Positions 11,013 through 12,152 of a DNA stretch of 12,152 nucleotides are shown piece after piece. Each line of letters starts with the position of its first letter. The first letter of the stretch is position 1. Both the position numbers and the translations under genes were made by a program. This DNA comes from CAZIOQ01 sp964540975 (GTDB lineage: Bacteria; Patescibacteriota; Microgenomatia; UBA12405; UBA6130): assembly GCA_964540975.1 (NCBI GenBank), contig CAZIOQ010000007.1, forward strand, positions 1 through 12,152. Direction: 5' to 3'. The notes under the pieces are model-generated. The model was not told the origin of the DNA and did no database searches. It worked only from the letters and a program-made list of their open reading frames with translations.

Positions 11013-12112
11013 TGAAAATAATTATGACTGGAAGAAAGAGCAAAAACAAATTCTGAAATCTCTGGTTGCAATTCCCAAACCACTTGCCAAGAAGGCAAAT
11101 ATTCACCTTGAGAATTGATATATTGCTCCATTTCCGACCAAGGAGTTTTCAAATAAAAAGTCTTGGCATCGCCAACTGAAACAGCAATTTCAAAATTATC
11201 ATTGTTTTTTAACGCACCGGAAGAATAAATAATCGTCTTTTTAGGCACAGCTTGAGGCAATTTTCTACCAATTATTTCTTCCATAATTCTTGGGGTAAGA
11301 AAGGGATTGGCAAAAGGAGTAATGAGCGAAGATTGATCAATTTTTACCAAACAACCACCAAGGGCATAATAAGTATGATCATCATTTTGGTCAAGATATT
11401 GACCATGGATTGGTAAAAATTCTCGGCCATCTTGAAGGATTAAACTTCCGCTAACCAACCCGACTCTTTTTTGGGTCCACCAACTCGGCAAAAAATTCCA
11501 GACAAAATCAGGTTTCGGGCTGTTTTTTAGCAAAAGATTATCTTTTTCAAGATAATAACCCCAAATTTGACAAGGGGTATGATCAGGCCGGTAAAGAAAA
11601 AAGTCTTGATCCTGGCGTTTTCCTGGCAAGGTATTTTTTCCCGGAGGCAAATTATTCAAAACTCGAAGACAAACCTCTTTTTGCCAATCACCATCATTAT
11701 AATGACGTCCTCCCGGGTCTTCAGGACCATATCGGCCGTCTTCTCTTGCACAGGCGCGAGAATAAATTGCCGGATAACACAAATTATGATTTATTACTGC
11801 CGTTACTCCGTGAAGAGCACTATCTTGACCTGACCTGTCGTCTTCGACATTGCTCACCATTAAATCTTCACCAGCGATCCCAATTGGCTTGAAATTAATC
11901 AGCTTACTTTTAATTATTTTTCCTTGGCCATCAATCTCAACACAATAAAGATTGCTTTTGTCAGGAAGACCATCAAGATATTGGTGATTAGCGACTCTCA
12001 AAACGCCGGCAATTCTGCCATCAGAGAAAACCTGGCTGAGACTTAAGTTAAAAAAACGGAAAGGCAAACTTTTTTCTTTAGCCAAAAGAAAATTAATATT
12101 TTCCTGACTCAT
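11009..12112 (-). CDS. GH130-like five-bladed beta-propeller protein (tentative)
   Basis: I do not recognise a named gene. From the ATG at 12112 the protein has 367 residues with no signal peptide or membrane segment, so it is probably cytoplasmic. The middle and C-terminal parts recall glycoside phosphorylases of family GH130. RVGLVSGSLILQDG and EFLPIHGQ resemble the family block of a conserved Gly-rich strand followed by YHG. YYALGGCLVKID, then FANPFLTPR, matches the strand ending in LD and the Pro-x-Leu-x-Pro turn. KKTIIYSSGALKNN and AVSVGDA resemble the VVFPNG and YYGAAD strands. The N-terminal half is not recognisable, and the catalytic Asp cannot be placed. It is translationally coupled to pth. 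The frame could start five codons earlier at a TTG, but the ATG has a well-placed GGAAG. Confidence 0.6.
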   Translation of the reverse strand: MSQENINFLLAKEKSLPFRFFNLSLSQVFSDGRIAGVLRVANHQYLDGLPDKSNLYCVEIDGQGKIIKSKLINFKPIGIAGEDLMVSNVEDDRSGQDSALHGVTAVINHNLCYPAIYSRACAREDGRYGPEDPGGRHYNDGDWQKEVCLRVLNNLPPGKNTLPGKRQDQDFFLYRPDHTPCQIWGYYLEKDNLLLKNSPKPDFVWNFLPSWWTQKRVGLVSGSLILQDGREFLPIHGQYLDQNDDHTYYALGGCLVKIDQSSLITPFANPFLTPRIMEEIIGRKLPQAVPKKTIIYSSGALKNNDNFEIAVSVGDAKTFYLKTPWSEMEQYINSQGEYLPSWQVVWELQPEISEFVFALSSSHNYFQ

Positions 12113-12135
12113 AATCTTTGCTTCCAAGAAAGATT
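12113..12135 (-). promoter_or_regulatory. Hairpin presenting the Shine-Dalgarno before the propeller gene
   Basis: Inverted arms AATCTTT and AAAGATT (12129-12135 and 12113-12119) flank a 9-nt loop. The loop contains GGAAG on the minus strand (12121-12125), 8 nt upstream of the ATG at 12112. The stem is short and AT-rich but perfect. It could modulate initiation or simply display the binding site. Confidence 0.45.
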
Positions 12136-12152
12136 ACTTCCTAGAAAAATTA

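Overview
This is an AT-rich, gene-dense bacterial window with small proteins, short or overlapping gene junctions, and several genes cut down relative to their usual families: a half-size MFS protein, a MiaB without its TRAM domain, and a compact GreA. Together with the membrane-anchored Pro/Thr-linker surface protein and the scarcity of Shine-Dalgarno sequences, this fits a Candidate Phyla Radiation (Patescibacteria) genome, perhaps Microgenomates-like. The lineage is inferred from gene style; there is no rRNA to prove it. The standard code fits: rplJ and miaB end sensibly at TGA.

Layout. Positions 1-294 hold a 29-codon relic of the 5' end of miaB, with 45 bp identical to the intact gene at 4.1 kb, then a strong promoter for a MoaA-like radical SAM gene. 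On the minus strand follow pfkB-type kinase and greA (overlapping, one operon). Divergent from these is an XRE regulator followed 11 nt later by a queuosine-nucleotide hydrolase gene (qng1). Then come miaB, which carries a heptanucleotide tandem repeat in its coding sequence, a TM-linker-CARDB surface protein, and a second methylthiotransferase (mtaB) on the minus strand. Next is rplJ-rplL, preceded by an L10-type leader with a terminator/antiterminator attenuator. Last are a half-size MFS protein (minus), a D-2-hydroxyacid dehydrogenase (plus), pth (minus), and a GH130-like beta-propeller protein (minus) translationally coupled to pth.

How the genes fit together. The window is rich in translation functions. 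Qng1 can release queuine for tRNA position 34, MiaB and MtaB methylthiolate A37, Pth recycles peptidyl-tRNA, L10/L12 form the ribosomal stalk, and GreA rescues stalled RNA polymerase. The kinase, dehydrogenase, MFS and propeller proteins look metabolic but have unknown substrates.

Regulation stands out. At least six genes have a -10-like hexamer only 5-8 nt upstream of the start codon, suggesting leaderless mRNAs. By contrast, rplJ has a structured leader and rplL a perfect Shine-Dalgarno. A sequence element in the rplJ leader recurs, diverged, upstream of the surface-protein gene. All promoter, RNA and repeat calls were made by eye.
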